This document shows positions 1-9,548 of a stretch of 64,000 bases of DNA, piece after piece. The notes below the pieces were generated by a model that saw only the letters and a program-made list of their open reading frames with translations, was not told where the DNA came from and did not search any database. Numbering within the stretch: the first letter of the stretch is position 1; each line of letters starts with the position of its first letter. Position numbers and translations under genes: made by a program. Origin of the DNA: Skeletonema tropicum (Eukaryota; Bacillariophyta; Thalassiosirophyceae; Thalassiosirales; Thalassiosiraceae). Location of the stretch: the NCBI GenBank assembly GCA_037178625.1, contig CM074127.1:4588001-4652000 (forward strand), in the 5' to 3' direction.

Positions 1-1
1 A

Positions 2-1731
2 GAAGCTCTCTCCGAACCACTGCTCAACGAATCGCCAGATTATTCAGATATCAGCGGCGAGGCACCGCCAGCAAATGCATTTTCAGAGTTGGGCGATGAC
101 CATGCGAATCCAGAACGACGCGAATCGATATGTTCTGTCTTCGGAAAGATTCCAACCATTGCCTACATTCTGGTGTCAATGCTTATTTTCATTATTATTC
201 AATGCAATGATACCAACTACACAAGTGACCATCTTCCACCACTTCTGTTCCAGAAGTTGTTACTGAATGATGATACAGACTCATCTGGACCAAAGGGTAT
301 ACATATTAGTTTGACTGAATCCCCTACAGCTATTCATATTCAGTTTTCCACAACCAACATTGGAAAGCCTGTGGTAGAAATAGCGGAAAGAGACAACCCT
401 ACTGAAGCTAAAAAGTTTGATGGCACAAGTACCACTTATCAGGTATCGGACATGTGTGTCAAGAACCAGAGTGCAGCTAGCATAAAGAATTTTGTTCCAC
501 CAGGTCAGCTTCATACTATCAAGGTTACAGATCTCAAATTGAATACGGCATATGTCTACCGTGCAGGGATATCATTTGGTCAGGGAATACGATGGTCAGA
601 ATACATTAACTTTTGGACTACGAAACCACGTGGTTTCACTCACTCCAGTGGAAACAACAGTTCCAAACCGGCAATCACATTCCTGGCACTGGCAGATCAA
701 GGAGTTGCAAATGGGACCATCACTGGCTGTCCAAACAGAGCTGGATCTGGCGCTGGTCAGAATGTGACTAGAATGATCACTTCTCTCTCTATGAATCATT
801 CTATAGATTCAGTCCACATAATTGGAGATCTGAGCTATGCTGATGGAAACACGCACATCTGGGACCACTACATGAGTATGATTGAGCCCTTTGCGTCGCG
901 GATCCCTACAATGGTTGCTGTCGGGAACCACGAATATGATTATACAAGTGGTGATGGCAGCAAAAGGGATGGCAGTGGAGTGAGGACTAACGAAACGTTT
1001 CATCCTTCTTGGGGCGGGAGTGGCTTTTGGGATGAAGGAGGAGAGTGTGGCGTTCCCCTTGCCAGACGATTTGCTGCTCCAAACAATGGGAATTCAGTCT
1101 TTTGGTGCGTTGCATTTTGTTGCACTAACAAGTTCTTCCTGTATCATCACCTCATCAACTTGGACTGACTTTTATTTGTGCTCTCTCTGTTTTGCGCAGG
1201 TACTCTTTTAAGCAGTCATTAGTACATACAATCGTGCTTAGTTCTGAACACAACATGACGAAAGGATCCGATCAATACAAATTCCTGGAAGCAGACCTCT
1301 CAGGTATAAATAGAACCATCACACCGTGGGTAGTTGTTGAACTACATCGTCCAATTTATACCGGAGCCAAGTACTGGACACAAGACGCGATTGAGATAGC
1401 AATGAGATATGAAATTGAAGAGTTGTTGCACTTGCATCGTGTAGATCTTGTCATGTCGGGTCATTATCACGCTTACCTCCGCAGTTGCGATGGTTTATAT
1501 CAGGAAAAATGTTCGAACGGTGGGCCTCAATACGTGACGATAGGAACAGGTGGTGGTGCTCTAGACTGTAGTCTCTCGTTGATCACCGACCATTACACTA
1601 AGAAGATCGATAAGAAGCACTTTGGAGTAGGTCGTGTAAGTGTTTACAATGCATCGGCGCTCCACTTTGAATTTGTCGCCCTCGGGCAAGAAGTAGTGGA
1701 TGATTTTTGGCTGTTGCGACATCGAGATTAA
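2..1731 (+). CDS. Purple acid phosphatase-like metallophosphoesterase, 5' partial
   Basis: The reading frame is open from the window edge, so the true start lies upstream. A hydrophobic segment (IPTIAYILVSMLIFIII, about codons 48-64) looks like a signal anchor, placing the catalytic domain in the secretory lumen or outside the cell. An Fn3-like N-terminal part (ends near FWTTKP) is followed by the metallophosphatase motifs LADQG, GDLSYADG, VGNHEYD, VELHRP and SGHYHAYLRS, the five metal-binding blocks of purple acid phosphatases; motif I reads ADQG rather than the usual GDxG. The exons join in phase across a 95 nt GT-AG intron at 1105-1199 (a Trp codon is split; product continues W-YSFKQ), giving 544 visible residues. 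Likely role: phosphomonoester hydrolysis for phosphate scavenging (family knowledge). It converges on the PPR gene, 78 bp away. Confidence 0.88.
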
Positions 1732-1809
1732 GATCGTACCACTTGATAATAGTATCGTAAATTGTGTATAAAACTTTCTGTGTAAAGCAACGATGTGGCA
1801 GTATAGCGT

Positions 1810-4800
1810 TTAAATATCAACTAATCTATTCATTCCATACATCAGATTGCTTCCTCTCCTCTTGCCCTTTGAAAGGGGCTCGCCACGTTTAATCCATTCG
1901 AGGGGGTCTTTGCCCACCATTTGTTCTAGACGAACTTGTTTTGTCAGGTTGCGCTTTTGACACAAATCTCTAACGTTCTTCAGACTCTTTTCTCCAGGAG
2001 GAGAGCCGTGGATGTCTACGCATTCTTGAATCAGCATGAGTGCCGATCCTAGTTCGCCTCTCTTTCCATAATGCTCAACAAGTGTTCCGTAGGATAAAAG
2101 ATCAAGATTGCGTCCCTGATTTTCAATGTCTTGCTTTAATTTGAATGCGCGGGGTAGTCGCTTCTTCTTCACAAGCATCTCAAGAACAAGCCTGTCACTG
2201 TGTGTAGATGGCGTGACGCCATTCTTAGCGTATTCTGTCTCATAGAATCGAAGTGCTGGTTCGATTCTACCTGCGTTGGCGTGTACTTGAAGCATTCCGT
2301 TCAGCAAGTGACTATCGATAACCCCTTCCGACGCTGCTTGGGAAAATACAAACTTTGCATCAGCTAGGTTCTTCCGCACCAAACATTGTGGAGAGAATGC
2401 ATCTGGCATATTTTCTCGGACTGCTACTGCGAGTCTGAGTATTGATGGGTAGCTCAAAACTCTTTCAAATTCTTCAGATATTTTCTCCAGACGTGACGTT
2501 GGCATGCCTGGTAGAGCTTGTTGTAGTTCAGAAATATGATAATTCTCTTCTTGCAATTGTTTTGGTAGCAGTTGCTGGTTGTCGGTGGTAGTTACAAATG
2601 TATTTGATTGTTCGATAGTAGATAACTCACTGGATTGTTGTGCCACAGAGCTTATACTTTGCGTTTGGGCATCTTGTGAATTGGCCCACTCAATATAGTC
2701 ATCTGCGTACATGGTCTCTTTTAGTTTCGTGTTAGTCTCCCAGCTTCTCTTCGCTTCCGGGATTGGTTGTGGCTCCGAAGGAATAGACGTGTCGAATGGT
2801 TCGATGGATGGCGACATATTCTCATTGCCATCCTCAAAATATGTTCGCATCATGTCAAAAAGCTGCCTTGACTCTTCTTCACTTACGTCGTGCGACGAGC
2901 CTTCAGCAACTAACTCAGCACGAAGATGCTGTTTGAATGCTGCAAAATCATTGGAGGCAACACCGGGAATTGATTTAAGCTCTTCGGCATCTCCACCCTT
3001 TGAATCATCCATACCGTGCATTGTATCATTCATGAGCTTATTGAATTCCTCTTCGTCGAAGTAATCATCAGGATCAAAATCGCCGTCTTCGCTGTTATCA
3101 ATAGCTGCACTCATATCTTTGGTCAGCTTTGGTTCATCTGTCACTGTAGTTCTAGTCAAGGCTTGAATAAGTGCATCTTGCTCATCACTATCATCCTCAT
3201 CCTCATCTTCATCATCGCTTTCCATTTCATCTTCACTGTCCGAGTCATCATCAAAGTAGTTTTCGTTCTGCGTCACACTTGAGTTTTCACTGGGGCGGTA
3301 CTCCATGGTTGTAATGCCATCGTCGTCTTCATCATATTCATCACCAGAAGAAATTCCCAATATTTCGTTGGCAGTGTTATCTATCAGCCAGTCTCTTTCA
3401 ACTTCATTATCAGTGATATCGTTTTGAACTAATTCCTCGGGGGCTTTGATATCACTATCGAAGAATGAATCCAGTTCATCTATCCTGTTTCCATATCCAT
3501 CGTCCATAATTTTCTTGATGCTGAATTTGTGCTTTTTACGGAGTTGCTTGCTGTCTCTGTCATCCTCTTCAGAGAAATCCTTTTCCCACCCCTCTGGAGT
3601 AAGACCAGCTTCAACAGACGAAACCCCAGGGATTGCCATATTTTCTTTCTGAGGAATGTTGTATGCTTCGATCCAACGTAAAGAATTTTCACACAAGTAT
3701 CCTCGGTTGATCGAGCCAGCCCAAATAGAGCCCAGGCCCTTTGGCTCCATGGCTTTGGCGTGAGCTAACAGAAGAGTGGTAAGAATTCTTGTATCTGTTC
3801 CGTATTCCCGATGTGTGTAAGCTTTGTGATTTTCAACGAATTCTTCTTCAACTGATAGAACAGCTGGTGAATTGTTCACCTGCCCTGGATTACTTGGCAA
3901 TGAGGAGTTGGCTCCAATCAATTCTTGCTCCGCATTTTCTGGCACCAATCCCTGCAATCTCTTCATATGATCCTTGCCTCCACAAGTACGCAAATGATCC
4001 ATTCTTCGAACTTTGGACGCCAAATAAAGTGCACGGCATGTACTGGAATCTCCAGCTGTCGCCGCACACAACATGAGAGCGCTGACGAAACCATCATCTT
4101 GCTCAACTTCGGCCTGTTCGGCTAGAATTACAATTTTCCTTGCCAATCTGCCATGGTACGATGTAATACTCTCTCTCTTTCGATGTTTCTTTGACTTGCC
4201 TCCACTAAAGCGCGTTGCTATTTGATGACTCTTTGCCACTGCCTTGAGAGCTGACGTGAATAACAAACTTGTAGGTTTGACACGAACCGTCTCTCCATCA
4301 CGATTATCATACCAACCATCCTCATCACCATCCAAACTCTTCAAAATTTCTCCATTTCCATTCAAGACATTCTCAGCAGTCACTGGCATCGATAACTGTG
4401 TCATGATCTCCTCCAGCAAATCCAACGCCTTTTCAGGTCGTCCCTGCGCCGCAAATATTCTCATTAAGGCACCATACGCCATGACATCGGGAGCAACACC
4501 ATGAATTCTCATTTCCTTCCATCGAGCCCATGCACGTTTTGATGCGTCAGCTTTAATAGAGGGGTGGACATCCACACGAGAAACAAGTTTGTAACATGCC
4601 GAAAAGAAGGAAGTATAGGCTGGCAATGGTGGAACCGCGATAGGCTTTTCCACAGTACTATCAGCAGTTGCTTTCCAAGTTTCATATTCCATCTTTGTTT
4701 CATCTAACATTTCATCCAGAACGACCTCGGCACCTCTATAATCTCCACTTCGTGCGTATACATCCACCAACGCACTCCAAAAGTATGCATTGGATCGAAC

Positions 4801-5832
4801 TCCATCTTGTTTCCTCATTTCATTCACCTTACGAGCTTCCAATGGGCTTTTACAGCATGTTAATAACGAGACGTATGAATATATACCCAGTGATGATCGA
4901 GGAATTTGTTTTTCTCGCAGCAAAAGTTCGAGAGTAGGGACTAGACCGATTGGAGTGGTGCGTTTCCCATGTGCATCTCTGTAGGCACGTGTAAAGTCTG
5001 AAATGAGCCTGTCCGATAGAGCATTTTTACCATCAGCAGCAGCAGCAGTTGATGGCAACCTATTGCTGCTGCTACCCTCCTCCAATAAAAACCTCTCATG
5101 GTCCTGCAAACCACGAATCGCTCGCTCCACCTTACGCTGTAACCTACCATACTCTCCCCCCATGTAGATTGGATACACACTCGGACTCGAAGTCAAATCG
5201 GCTGAATTCCCCATCAAATCATCAACCAACGCATCTCCCCAATCATAGGTCATCCGTTCTTGCCACCATGATGGTAAGGGTGGATGAACCACGCCTTGCT
5301 TCTCAGCTGCCTTTTTGGCAGCATCTCTGGCTGCCTTTTTGATTTCCTGTTTGGGAACTTTCCCTTCCTTTAGTAACGATGTGAATTTCTCACTGGATTC
5401 AATTTTGGATTGGATATCATTCACCTTGTCGAAATATACACCGAGCTGTTGTTTCAGTTGTTCCTCCTCGGTTGCAATTTCTAATAGGCGCTCCTTGTTC
5501 TCTCTATCTTCCAATCGTCTTGCAATAGCCTTGGAGCCTGGCTTGGAATGCTTGGTTGCCTCGTATTGTCGCTCGCGCTGTCGCTTGTGGTATTTTTTTA
5601 GCTGTTTCTTGGTAGGTTTGCGAGTTTCGAAGGCGGTAGATGCTCGATCTTTACGTCCTGCGAAGTGTCGTGCGATTATGATTGGTTGATTCGTTCGTTG
5701 CGGTGGTGCTGATGATGGGTTTTGTGAGGATGATGTCAAGGCTGCTGGTGGTGCAGTTTTCAAGAGATGATTGCTTGTGATGTTATGCCTTTGATGCTGC
5801 TGCCAGCGCTGCAGATGCCGAAGACGCCACAT
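1810..5832 (-). CDS. Large pentatricopeptide-repeat protein, probably mitochondrial
   Basis: Uninterrupted 1,340-residue frame starting at an ATG. The N-terminus is rich in Arg, His, Gln and Ser and lacks acids for about 60 residues, as in a mitochondrial presequence (inference). A Lys/Arg/Glu-rich coiled-coil-like stretch follows (about 70-180). PPR-like helix pairs are visible around NAYFWSALVDVYARSGDYRG, PDVMAYGALMRIFAAQGRPE and, near the C-terminus, LLSYGTLVEHYGKRGELGSA. Between the two PPR blocks is a long very acidic, probably disordered region (about 800-960, with runs such as DDEDEDEDDSDEQD). PPR proteins bind organellar RNA sequence-specifically and act in processing, stability or translation; the target here is unknown. 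The gene is divergent from the aquaporin-like gene, sharing about 400 bp upstream. Confidence 0.85.
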   Translation of the reverse strand: MWRLRHLQRWQQHQRHNITSNHLLKTAPPAALTSSSQNPSSAPPQRTNQPIIIARHFAGRKDRASTAFETRKPTKKQLKKYHKRQRERQYEATKHSKPGSKAIARRLEDRENKERLLEIATEEEQLKQQLGVYFDKVNDIQSKIESSEKFTSLLKEGKVPKQEIKKAARDAAKKAAEKQGVVHPPLPSWWQERMTYDWGDALVDDLMGNSADLTSSPSVYPIYMGGEYGRLQRKVERAIRGLQDHERFLLEEGSSSNRLPSTAAAADGKNALSDRLISDFTRAYRDAHGKRTTPIGLVPTLELLLREKQIPRSSLGIYSYVSLLTCCKSPLEARKVNEMRKQDGVRSNAYFWSALVDVYARSGDYRGAEVVLDEMLDETKMEYETWKATADSTVEKPIAVPPLPAYTSFFSACYKLVSRVDVHPSIKADASKRAWARWKEMRIHGVAPDVMAYGALMRIFAAQGRPEKALDLLEEIMTQLSMPVTAENVLNGNGEILKSLDGDEDGWYDNRDGETVRVKPTSLLFTSALKAVAKSHQIATRFSGGKSKKHRKRESITSYHGRLARKIVILAEQAEVEQDDGFVSALMLCAATAGDSSTCRALYLASKVRRMDHLRTCGGKDHMKRLQGLVPENAEQELIGANSSLPSNPGQVNNSPAVLSVEEEFVENHKAYTHREYGTDTRILTTLLLAHAKAMEPKGLGSIWAGSINRGYLCENSLRWIEAYNIPQKENMAIPGVSSVEAGLTPEGWEKDFSEEDDRDSKQLRKKHKFSIKKIMDDGYGNRIDELDSFFDSDIKAPEELVQNDITDNEVERDWLIDNTANEILGISSGDEYDEDDDGITTMEYRPSENSSVTQNENYFDDDSDSEDEMESDDEDEDEDDSDEQDALIQALTRTTVTDEPKLTKDMSAAIDNSEDGDFDPDDYFDEEEFNKLMNDTMHGMDDSKGGDAEELKSIPGVASNDFAAFKQHLRAELVAEGSSHDVSEEESRQLFDMMRTYFEDGNENMSPSIEPFDTSIPSEPQPIPEAKRSWETNTKLKETMYADDYIEWANSQDAQTQSISSVAQQSSELSTIEQSNTFVTTTDNQQLLPKQLQEENYHISELQQALPGMPTSRLEKISEEFERVLSYPSILRLAVAVRENMPDAFSPQCLVRKNLADAKFVFSQAASEGVIDSHLLNGMLQVHANAGRIEPALRFYETEYAKNGVTPSTHSDRLVLEMLVKKKRLPRAFKLKQDIENQGRNLDLLSYGTLVEHYGKRGELGSALMLIQECVDIHGSPPGEKSLKNVRDLCQKRNLTKQVRLEQMVGKDPLEWIKRGEPLSKGKRRGSNLMYGMNRLVDI

Positions 5833-6236
5833 TGTAGATGTTCACACCTACTTGAGAGAGATAGGAAGAGGGAAGGAGCCTTGCTTAAAGCTAAAAAGAT
5901 ATCCAACCGTAGCAGTGGTGGATAAGAAGATCTGAGATACAGGATATAGATTATCGATGTCGGATGCGGTTGATGGTGGTGAGAGAAGGAGGGGGAGCTC
6001 CTTTATGTCTAAGTATCCAGCATAAAAGAGAGCTTCGTATAATCGATTCTAACTCATTAGCCCTTCATAGTATTTACTTTAGTGGCATAACTCTCACTCC
6101 CTCCGCCCTCTAGAGTTGAGTGTCGCGCTGTCAGGGTTCCCGTGCTGTCAGCATCAGCCAGCAGCAGAAAGCGTTCTGTTGTCGTGGTTACTACTTAGTT
6201 ATTGGGTCGGCGTTGATCCAGAAACACATTGCCGTC
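5833..6236. promoter_or_regulatory. Shared upstream region of two divergent genes
   Basis: Non-coding 404 bp between the PPR start codon and the first in-frame ATG of the aquaporin-like gene. It must hold both promoters and 5' UTRs. No clear TATA box or repeat was recognised. The downstream frame stays open upstream of 6237 but has no ATG there. Confidence 0.4.
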
Positions 6237-7106
6237 ATGAAAAAGTTCATTCTACGTGAAGCAAGAGCGGTCCTCTTGTGGTCATTAGTATCCTGTACAC
6301 TTCGCCTCTGTCTATCATTACTCGAGGAGTTATCCTCTCTACAATCCTCCACCACTGCATCAATAACATCAATCGAATCCGGTAATAGTGATCATCATCA
6401 TCAACAATACTTTTGCGTGTCACCAAGTCCACAAGGAAAATGTTGGAAGAGTGTCACAATCATTCGAGCATTCCTAACGTTGATTTCCATCCTAGCGGGG
6501 TGGGCATTGCGATTCCTACCATCCATTCAATCATCGGTTGGATTTTCATTTGCATCAACTTGGATATTATACCCGATACGCGATCAGTTTGGATCGATTC
6601 CTAATTTGCCCTGTCGGATATGTGAGACTGTTATGGGTCGTATTAGTTTGAGACAGTTGGCAATGATATTTCCAATTCACTTTTTGGTCCCAACGTTGGG
6701 GGCGTATTCGTTTAAGGTACTTTTACCGCAAGCTTTGGCAGGCTATGCCATTGATCCGATATCGTATTCAGAGAAGAATCGATGGATTGAGGATTTTCTT
6801 CGTGAAATATTTGTCAATACTCTGTTTGTGGTGAGTCTGCTGGTGATCCCAGCATTACTGCAAATAAATGGCATCAAACGGAGAGGATTTGCACTGTTGG
6901 CGTTGTATCCACTTTATTCATTTAGTGTCGATGCCAATTCAAATAGTAGCGTGTTCTCTCCGAACATGCTGTACACATTACGGTATGTTAACAAACATGA
7001 GGACATACCCTTAGCTCAGTGGAGTCATGTACTTGGGCCTATGATAGGAGGACTTTTTGCAGGACGGATTATGGGGAAGGCATTTCCTGATGAGAAACAC
7101 CAATGA
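6237..7106 (+). CDS. Multi-span membrane protein, divergent aquaporin-like
   Basis: 289-residue product from the first in-frame ATG (MKKFILREAR). Hydrophobic segments lie near LLWSLVSCTLRLCLSLL, IIRAFLTLISILAGWAL, SVGFSFASTWILYPI, FPIHFLVPTLGAYSFKVLL, IFVNTLFVVSLLVIPALL and FALLALYPLYSFSV. The C-terminal pattern, a loop SVFSPNMLYTL followed by W-x-HVLGPMIGGLFAGRI, resembles the half-helix plus last helix of MIP channels (usually NPA then Y-W-VGP-x-GG-x-AG), close in style to the unorthodox AQP11/12 group. The NPA signature is not intact: SPN occupies its place and the first NPA site is not recognisable. Water or solute transport is therefore inference; an unrelated multi-span protein is possible. 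A His-rich loop follows the first segment. The gene converges on the TTLL gene, 64 bp away. Confidence 0.55.
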   Translation: MKKFILREARAVLLWSLVSCTLRLCLSLLEELSSLQSSTTASITSIESGNSDHHHQQYFCVSPSPQGKCWKSVTIIRAFLTLISILAGWALRFLPSIQSSVGFSFASTWILYPIRDQFGSIPNLPCRICETVMGRISLRQLAMIFPIHFLVPTLGAYSFKVLLPQALAGYAIDPISYSEKNRWIEDFLREIFVNTLFVVSLLVIPALLQINGIKRRGFALLALYPLYSFSVDANSNSSVFSPNMLYTLRYVNKHEDIPLAQWSHVLGPMIGGLFAGRIMGKAFPDEKHQ

Positions 7107-7170
7107 GTATACACTATAAGCTACGCATGTTAAACCTACTATGTTAGAAGTAGCACGAAGGGTTCTTCTA

Positions 7171-9372
7171 TTATTTCTTGGGAAGAAAAGCCGTTGTATT
7201 CCTCCTAGCTTTTATTTTCACAGTCGGAACTTCTAATGCAAGATCTAAGTTTTGGTGACGAAGAGAAGATGCTGCTGTTTTGAAACTCCTGCAGCTCAGT
7301 CTTCTCTCCGCACGTCCTCTCGCCTCTTTCGAGATTTCTCTTGCCTGCCGAACTCTATCTGTGAGGTGATAGAAGGGGTTGTCCTCCTCGTCGATCAGAT
7401 TGTGGTGCATCAGGCGAGACTTTCGCTTTACAGATCTGGTTGTAGCGTTTGTATCTTCAACAGAAAAGCCTAGACACAACCGTGAAGCAAATTCAATTTG
7501 CTGCTTTGTTGGAGGGACAAAGACTTTCGTTACCTGCTTGTTTTGACGCACGTGAATATTTCCGCCTATCCAGCCATCTCCACGATTCAGATCACCACGC
7601 ACACCAAAGTCGTTCTCAACCTGGCCATTATTTGATCTCATCTCATGTAAGGGGCGTGTTAGTCGTCGTTGTCGTTCCTCATCCATTTCAGTCACATACC
7701 GCTCCATCTCTTTATACCTTGATCTACTGATACAACCAATATCTTTTGGTGGATAAATACGATCGTAATCCTCTAAAATTCGATCCTCCTCGAGTAGGAT
7801 TGCTCTTTCACTCTCTTCTATCAAGTCATCATCATCTTCATCATCATCATCATCATCATCAGTGGTGGTGGATTCGTCGTCCTCATCCAACGAGCTGCAG
7901 CTACCACTCGAGCCATCGTTGACTTGGGTGTATTTTTCCTCCACCTTCATCGCTAGCCATTCTTCGTACCCACGATATTTGTTCAGTAAATCTTTTACAT
8001 GTGCCAGCTTTTCAGGAGCATACGTCTCATAGATGCTGCGTATCTTTCGCTCGGCACTGTTGCTATCAAAGAGCTCAGGTTGTCGCTTCTTTGCTACTGG
8101 TGGTTCGTTTTGCACAGATGGAAATTTGTCACCATCATCTTGATTTAAATCACCAACTGTCTGCCTCTTCTTTCGAAGACGAAGTCGGCTTTGTTTCCTA
8201 CGAGCTCGTTCGTACGCCCTCTTTTCATGTGACTTCACGTTAACGACAGAAAGCGCTTGAGCGATGACTCGAGATTTGATAAACTCATCAATAGGGCTAT
8301 CCGTTCCCCAAGATGGCAAATGATTCACCTCTATCAATATTGGGTTTAACTTGGTATCAATCATGATATCAACGCCCAACACTTCAAAACAGCGACTCTT
8401 TTCATATGATATATTGCTGCTACTTGATCCGCTCGACGAAGAGTTTGCGGATTGCTGCGTCTGTAATCTGGTTTTACCGAATACCGAGTCGTACTCTCGT
8501 CGTAGTGTAGGCAAAATGCTGAGAATGGTCATGGCACAGATGTCTCCAATTTTCTCCCAAAGCTCGCTTGCGGCCGCTTCACCTCTTTCATCTTTCAGCC
8601 AATCCAACAGCCAGGAAATGGTTCGTTTGTTTCCGGTATTGCTCGGCAAAGACTCTTTTTCATCACGTTCATACTTGTCACTGCGTTTGTTTATGGAATA
8701 ATTCGTGAGGTGCATACATTTTTGACGTATGTTCTTATCGTTGGGTTGCTTGTACTCCTCAGTGCACAGACGTACCAGACCATCACGGAAGAGGTATATC
8801 CGCAAGGGGCAACAGCTGGTCACGAGCACGTAGATTCTCAGGTCGAACTTTTTCTTCTCGATCAGCAGGGGATTGCGAATATACTGTTGTGCTACACATA
8901 TTGTGCTTAGATTCTCCACGTCTTCTAAACGCTTGGTAAGGAAAATGCCCTTGCCCTGTGCACTCCCATCAGGCTTGATGATGAAAGTACTCAAACTTTG
9001 CCCATTTTGAAACAGCGACCTAAATGCAGCTAGATGGAGTGGCAACACATAGGTGGTAGGGAAAAATGAATACTCCCTAGGAAATTTCTTCTTCATTAGC
9101 TCAAGACTTTGAGCTAAGCGCACCTTCCGACAAATGTTTGTCATGCCAGGAAAGTGATTTATTCTCTGCCATGGTTGGATGGAAACGAATCGTTTGTCGT
9201 TTGCGAAAGATTTGTCGACCCAGATGATTGTACAATCCCGCTTCACTCTTTCAGATGCTTCTTCTCCAACAACTTTCCAACCAAGCGAAAGAGCCGACCT
9301 CTTGATAACCGAATACAGACATTCTTCGCCTGCCAAGAAGGTGATCTCTTGACTATCGTTTGCTTTGACCAT
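7171..9372 (-). CDS. Tubulin-tyrosine-ligase-like (TTLL) amino-acid ligase, probable polyglutamylase
   Basis: Complete 733-residue frame from an ATG. The TTL ATP-grasp fold spans roughly residues 70-390: IIKPDGSAQGKGIFLT (nucleotide-binding loop), VAQQYI, FDLRIYVLVTS, MHLTNYSINKRS and DIMIDTKLNPILIEVNHLPS (metal/ATP-binding acidic block). This order and the LTNYSINK and EVNH motifs are those of TTLL glutamylases (family knowledge), which add glutamate chains to tubulin tails on axonemes or other stable microtubules. The C-terminal half is basic and coiled-coil-like with a run of about 13 acidic residues near 510-525. No monoglycylase-specific feature was seen, so initiating versus elongating activity cannot be told. 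The gene converges on the aquaporin-like gene. Confidence 0.88.
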   Translation of the reverse strand: MVKANDSQEITFLAGEECLYSVIKRSALSLGWKVVGEEASERVKRDCTIIWVDKSFANDKRFVSIQPWQRINHFPGMTNICRKVRLAQSLELMKKKFPREYSFFPTTYVLPLHLAAFRSLFQNGQSLSTFIIKPDGSAQGKGIFLTKRLEDVENLSTICVAQQYIRNPLLIEKKKFDLRIYVLVTSCCPLRIYLFRDGLVRLCTEEYKQPNDKNIRQKCMHLTNYSINKRSDKYERDEKESLPSNTGNKRTISWLLDWLKDERGEAAASELWEKIGDICAMTILSILPTLRREYDSVFGKTRLQTQQSANSSSSGSSSSNISYEKSRCFEVLGVDIMIDTKLNPILIEVNHLPSWGTDSPIDEFIKSRVIAQALSVVNVKSHEKRAYERARRKQSRLRLRKKRQTVGDLNQDDGDKFPSVQNEPPVAKKRQPELFDSNSAERKIRSIYETYAPEKLAHVKDLLNKYRGYEEWLAMKVEEKYTQVNDGSSGSCSSLDEDDESTTTDDDDDDDEDDDDLIEESERAILLEEDRILEDYDRIYPPKDIGCISRSRYKEMERYVTEMDEERQRRLTRPLHEMRSNNGQVENDFGVRGDLNRGDGWIGGNIHVRQNKQVTKVFVPPTKQQIEFASRLCLGFSVEDTNATTRSVKRKSRLMHHNLIDEEDNPFYHLTDRVRQAREISKEARGRAERRLSCRSFKTAASSLRHQNLDLALEVPTVKIKARRNTTAFLPKK

Positions 9373-9548
9373 GCGAAGTCGACCACAGAATGATGAATAG
9401 TGAGTCGAGCGAGGAGCGATCTACAACTTCGATTTTATTTAAGCAAACCCCCCTATTATCTCGAATGATTCAAATCTGCTCGACATAAAATTCGATGTGA
9501 CACCCTGCGGCGTGAAATCAAATTATTGCCTCCGCTCCCCAACCACCA

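Noticed and set aside
6120..6236. Upstream extension of the aquaporin-like protein from GTG
   Set aside because: Non-ATG start; the first in-frame ATG is at 6237 and begins a plausible cytosolic N-terminus.
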